From: Streptomyces hirsutus
GTDB taxonomy: Bacteria; Actinomycetota; Actinomycetes; Streptomycetales; Streptomycetaceae
Length of the DNA: 64,000 nucleotides
NCBI RefSeq assembly: GCF_001418415.1
Contig: NZ_LIQT01000072.1
Location: 20,854 to 84,853, forward strand
Reading direction: 5' to 3'
The position numbers and the translations under genes are program-made. The notes below the pieces were generated by a model. That model saw only the letters and a list, made by a program, of their open reading frames with translations, made no database searches and was not told the origin of the DNA. The stretch's first letter is position 1. Each line of letters begins with the position of its first letter. Of the stretch, positions 62,322-64,000 are shown in pieces.

Positions 62322-63092
62322 ATGCTGCGCGCCCTGGCCGTCGACGACGAACGCCCCTCGCTGGAGGAACTGCTCTACCTGCTGCACGCGGACCCCCGCA
62401 TCGGCAGTGCCGAGGGCGCCGGCGACGCGACCGAGGCGCTGCGCCGCATCAACCGCGCCCTGGAGTCTGGGCCCGACGGACCCGAGGCCGTCGACGTCGT
62501 CTTCCTCGACATCCAGATGCCCGGCCTCGACGGACTCGATCTCGCCCGGCTGCTCGGCGGGTTCGCCCGGCCGCCGCTGGTCGTGTTCGTCACCGCACAC
62601 GAGGACTTCGCCGTGCAGGCCTTCGACCTCAAGGCCGTCGACTACGTCCTCAAGCCCGTCCGCAAGGAGAGACTGGCCGAGGCGGTCCGTCGCGTCGTCG
62701 AACTGCGCGCCGCCGCGCAGCGCGGCAGCGCCCCGCGCATCCCCGTGCACGAACCCGACCCGGACCACATAGCCGTCGAACTCGGCGGGGTGACCCGCTT
62801 CGTCGCCGTCGACGACATCACGCACGTGGAGGCCCACGGCGACTACGCCCGCCTGCACACCGACCGGGGCAGCCACCTCGTCCGCATACCGCTGTCCACC
62901 CTGGAGGAACGCTGGCGCTCGCGCGGCTTCGTCCGCATCCACCGCCGCCATCTGGTCGCCCTGCGCCACATCGGGGAACTCCGCCTCGACGCGGGCACCG
63001 TGAGCGTCCTGATCGGCTCCGAGGAGCTCCAGGTCAGCCGGCGGCACGCCCGTGAACTGCGGGACCTGCTGATGCGCCGGACCACGAGCTAG
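62322..63092 (+). CDS. LytTR-family response regulator
   Basis: 256 residues. Receiver domain (residues 1-120): LAVDDERPSLEELLYLL, phosphorylatable Asp in VVFLDIQMPGLDGLDLARLL, Thr in VVFVTAHEDFAVQAFDLKAV, Lys in DYVLKPVRKE. LytTR DNA-binding domain (~150-250): ITHVEAHGDYARLHTDRGSH, FVRIHRRHLVALRHI. The cognate LytS-type kinase is not in the window. TAGACT lies 8 nt before ATG 62322, so the transcript may be leaderless. It probably controls the adjacent symporter genes. Confidence 0.93.
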   Translation: MLRALAVDDERPSLEELLYLLHADPRIGSAEGAGDATEALRRINRALESGPDGPEAVDVVFLDIQMPGLDGLDLARLLGGFARPPLVVFVTAHEDFAVQAFDLKAVDYVLKPVRKERLAEAVRRVVELRAAAQRGSAPRIPVHEPDPDHIAVELGGVTRFVAVDDITHVEAHGDYARLHTDRGSHLVRIPLSTLEERWRSRGFVRIHRRHLVALRHIGELRLDAGTVSVLIGSEELQVSRRHARELRDLLMRRTTS

Positions 63093-63103
63093 GGGGAGAA
63101 AGC

Positions 63104-63463
63104 GTGCCCCAGGACCCGACCGAACGCCGCGTGGTCGTCACCGGCCCGCCCCGCCGCGCCCGCCGCTCCTTCGGCTACTACCGCCCGCGCACCGAGATCG
63201 ACGAGCAGACCACCCTCGGCCACACCTACGTCCGTTCCCTGATGCGCATCCAACTGCGCACCGGACTGACCGTGTTCGCCGTCCTCGTCCTGCTCATCGG
63301 CCCCCTCCCGCTGGTCTTCGCGGCCGCCCCGGACGCACGCAGGCTGGAATGGGCGGTCCTCGGCTTCGGGCTCTACCCCCCGCTGGTCCTGCTCGCCCGC
63401 TGGTACGTACGCCGCGCCGAACGCAACGAACGCGACTTCGTGCGGCTCGTCGAGGACCGCTGA
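63104..63463 (+). CDS. Small membrane protein of a symporter operon (DUF485-like size)
   Basis: 119 residues. Two hydrophobic segments (LTVFAVLVLLIGPLPLVFAA; WAVLGFGLYPPLVLLARWYV) are separated by a short loop, with basic N- and charged C-termini. It resembles the small membrane partner found in front of acetate/solute:Na+ symporters, but I could not assign a family. GTG 63104 has GGGGGAG 5 nt upstream and follows the LytTR gene by 11 bp. Confidence 0.7.
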   Translation: MPQDPTERRVVVTGPPRRARRSFGYYRPRTEIDEQTTLGHTYVRSLMRIQLRTGLTVFAVLVLLIGPLPLVFAAAPDARRLEWAVLGFGLYPPLVLLARWYVRRAERNERDFVRLVEDR

Positions 63464-63478
63464 GGGAACGCAGGCACC

Positions 63479-64000
63479 GTGAACTCCAGTTACGCCGTAC
63501 CCGCCGTGGCCCTCGTCGTCCTGGCGACCATCCTCGTCGGCGCCTTCGGCCTGCGGATCTCGCGCACCACCTCCGACTTCTACGTCGCGTCGCGCACGGT
63601 CGGCCCGCGCCTGAACGCGGCCGCCATCAGCGGCGAGTACCTCTCCGCCGCGTCCTTCCTCGGCATCGCGGGCCTGGTCCTGGTCCAGGGCCCCGACATG
63701 CTCTGGTACCCGGTCGGCTACACCGCCGGCTACCTGGTGCTGCTGCTGTTCGTCGCCGCCCCGCTGCGCCGCTCCGGCGCCTACACGCTGCCCGACTTCG
63801 CCGAGGCCCGGCTCGCCTCGCAGGCCGTGCGGCGGCTCGCGGGCGCCTTCGTCGTCGGCGTCGGCTGGCTGTACCTGCTGCCGCAGCTCCAGGGCGCGGG
63901 GCTCACCCTGACCGTGCTGACCGGTGCCCCCGACTGGCTCGGCGGAGTGATCGTCGCCGTCGTGGTCACCGTCATCGTCGCCGCCGGCGGCATGCGCAGC
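63479..64000 (+). CDS. Sodium/solute symporter (SSS family, ActP-like), 3' end beyond window
   Basis: The first 174 residues of an SSS transporter. VALVVLATILVGAFGLRISR (TM1), TTSDFYVASRTVGPRLNAAA and SGEYLSAASFLGIAGLVLVQ (substrate/Na+ site motifs of acetate symporters), then DMLWYPVGYTAGYLVLLLFV (TM3). It imports acetate or pyruvate-like monocarboxylates with Na+. GTG 63479 is 15 bp after the small membrane protein; the LytTR regulator is the first gene of the operon. Confidence 0.9.
   Translation, partial: MNSSYAVPAVALVVLATILVGAFGLRISRTTSDFYVASRTVGPRLNAAAISGEYLSAASFLGIAGLVLVQGPDMLWYPVGYTAGYLVLLLFVAAPLRRSGAYTLPDFAEARLASQAVRRLAGAFVVGVGWLYLLPQLQGAGLTLTVLTGAPDWLGGVIVAVVVTVIVAAGGMRS

Overview
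The window is very GC-rich, its coding sequences favour G or C at the third codon position, and it carries gene sets typical of Streptomyces: DUF397/helix-turn-helix pairs, SpoIIE-type phosphatases with anti-sigma-like ATPase domains, an orphan Phd antitoxin and an actinobacterial c-di-AMP riboswitch before an NlpC/P60 hydrolase. I read it as a chromosomal segment of a Streptomyces or close relative.

Positions 1-29000 look like a streptomycete version of the mycobacterial DosR (dormancy/hypoxia) regulon. It holds four universal stress proteins, two CBS-domain proteins, an Acg-type nitroreductase, a DUF1918-XRE-PPOX fusion protein, a DUF1876 protein, an ion channel, a zinc alcohol dehydrogenase, a GH65 glycoside phosphorylase, and a translationally coupled operon of formate dehydrogenase, P-type cation ATPase and two TrkA proteins. 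Many neighbours are broken: a Crp-like protein, a second PPOX protein, a flavodoxin, a cation-diffusion facilitator, two alcohol dehydrogenase types (including an AdhE remnant), a second P-type ATPase and an Hsp20. Pyruvate phosphate dikinase survives only as an in-frame internal deletion. Three of these genes lost their centre while both ends stay recognisable. No OsdR/DosR regulator or kinase lies in the window.

Positions 29000-40000 are mixed: an SGNH hydrolase, two coupled CNNM/CBS membrane proteins, acetyltransferases (one truncated), an NTPase, a PEBP-family protein, a small secreted peptidoglycan-binding protein, and a rearranged patch (33-37.4 kb) with a 55-bp dispersed repeat, an orphan palindromic operator, a truncated MFS transporter and an IS4-type transposase fragment. 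An ECF41-like sigma factor is translationally coupled to an FAD oxidoreductase.

Positions 40000-64000 are ordinary core-type genes: an FtsX-type ABC exporter, a methyltransferase, the biotin genes (bioB-bioA-bioD with bioF divergent), a HATPase / HTH / DUF397 trio, a riboswitch-linked NlpC/P60 hydrolase, a ClpP-like protein lacking the catalytic Ser and His beside a Phd antitoxin, an acyltransferase, an RpiB-like isomerase, two SpoIIE-family phosphatases, an Lrp-ddaH-rocD arginine/ornithine cluster with a likely Lrp operator, and a LytTR regulator followed by a small membrane protein and a sodium/solute symporter cut by the window end.
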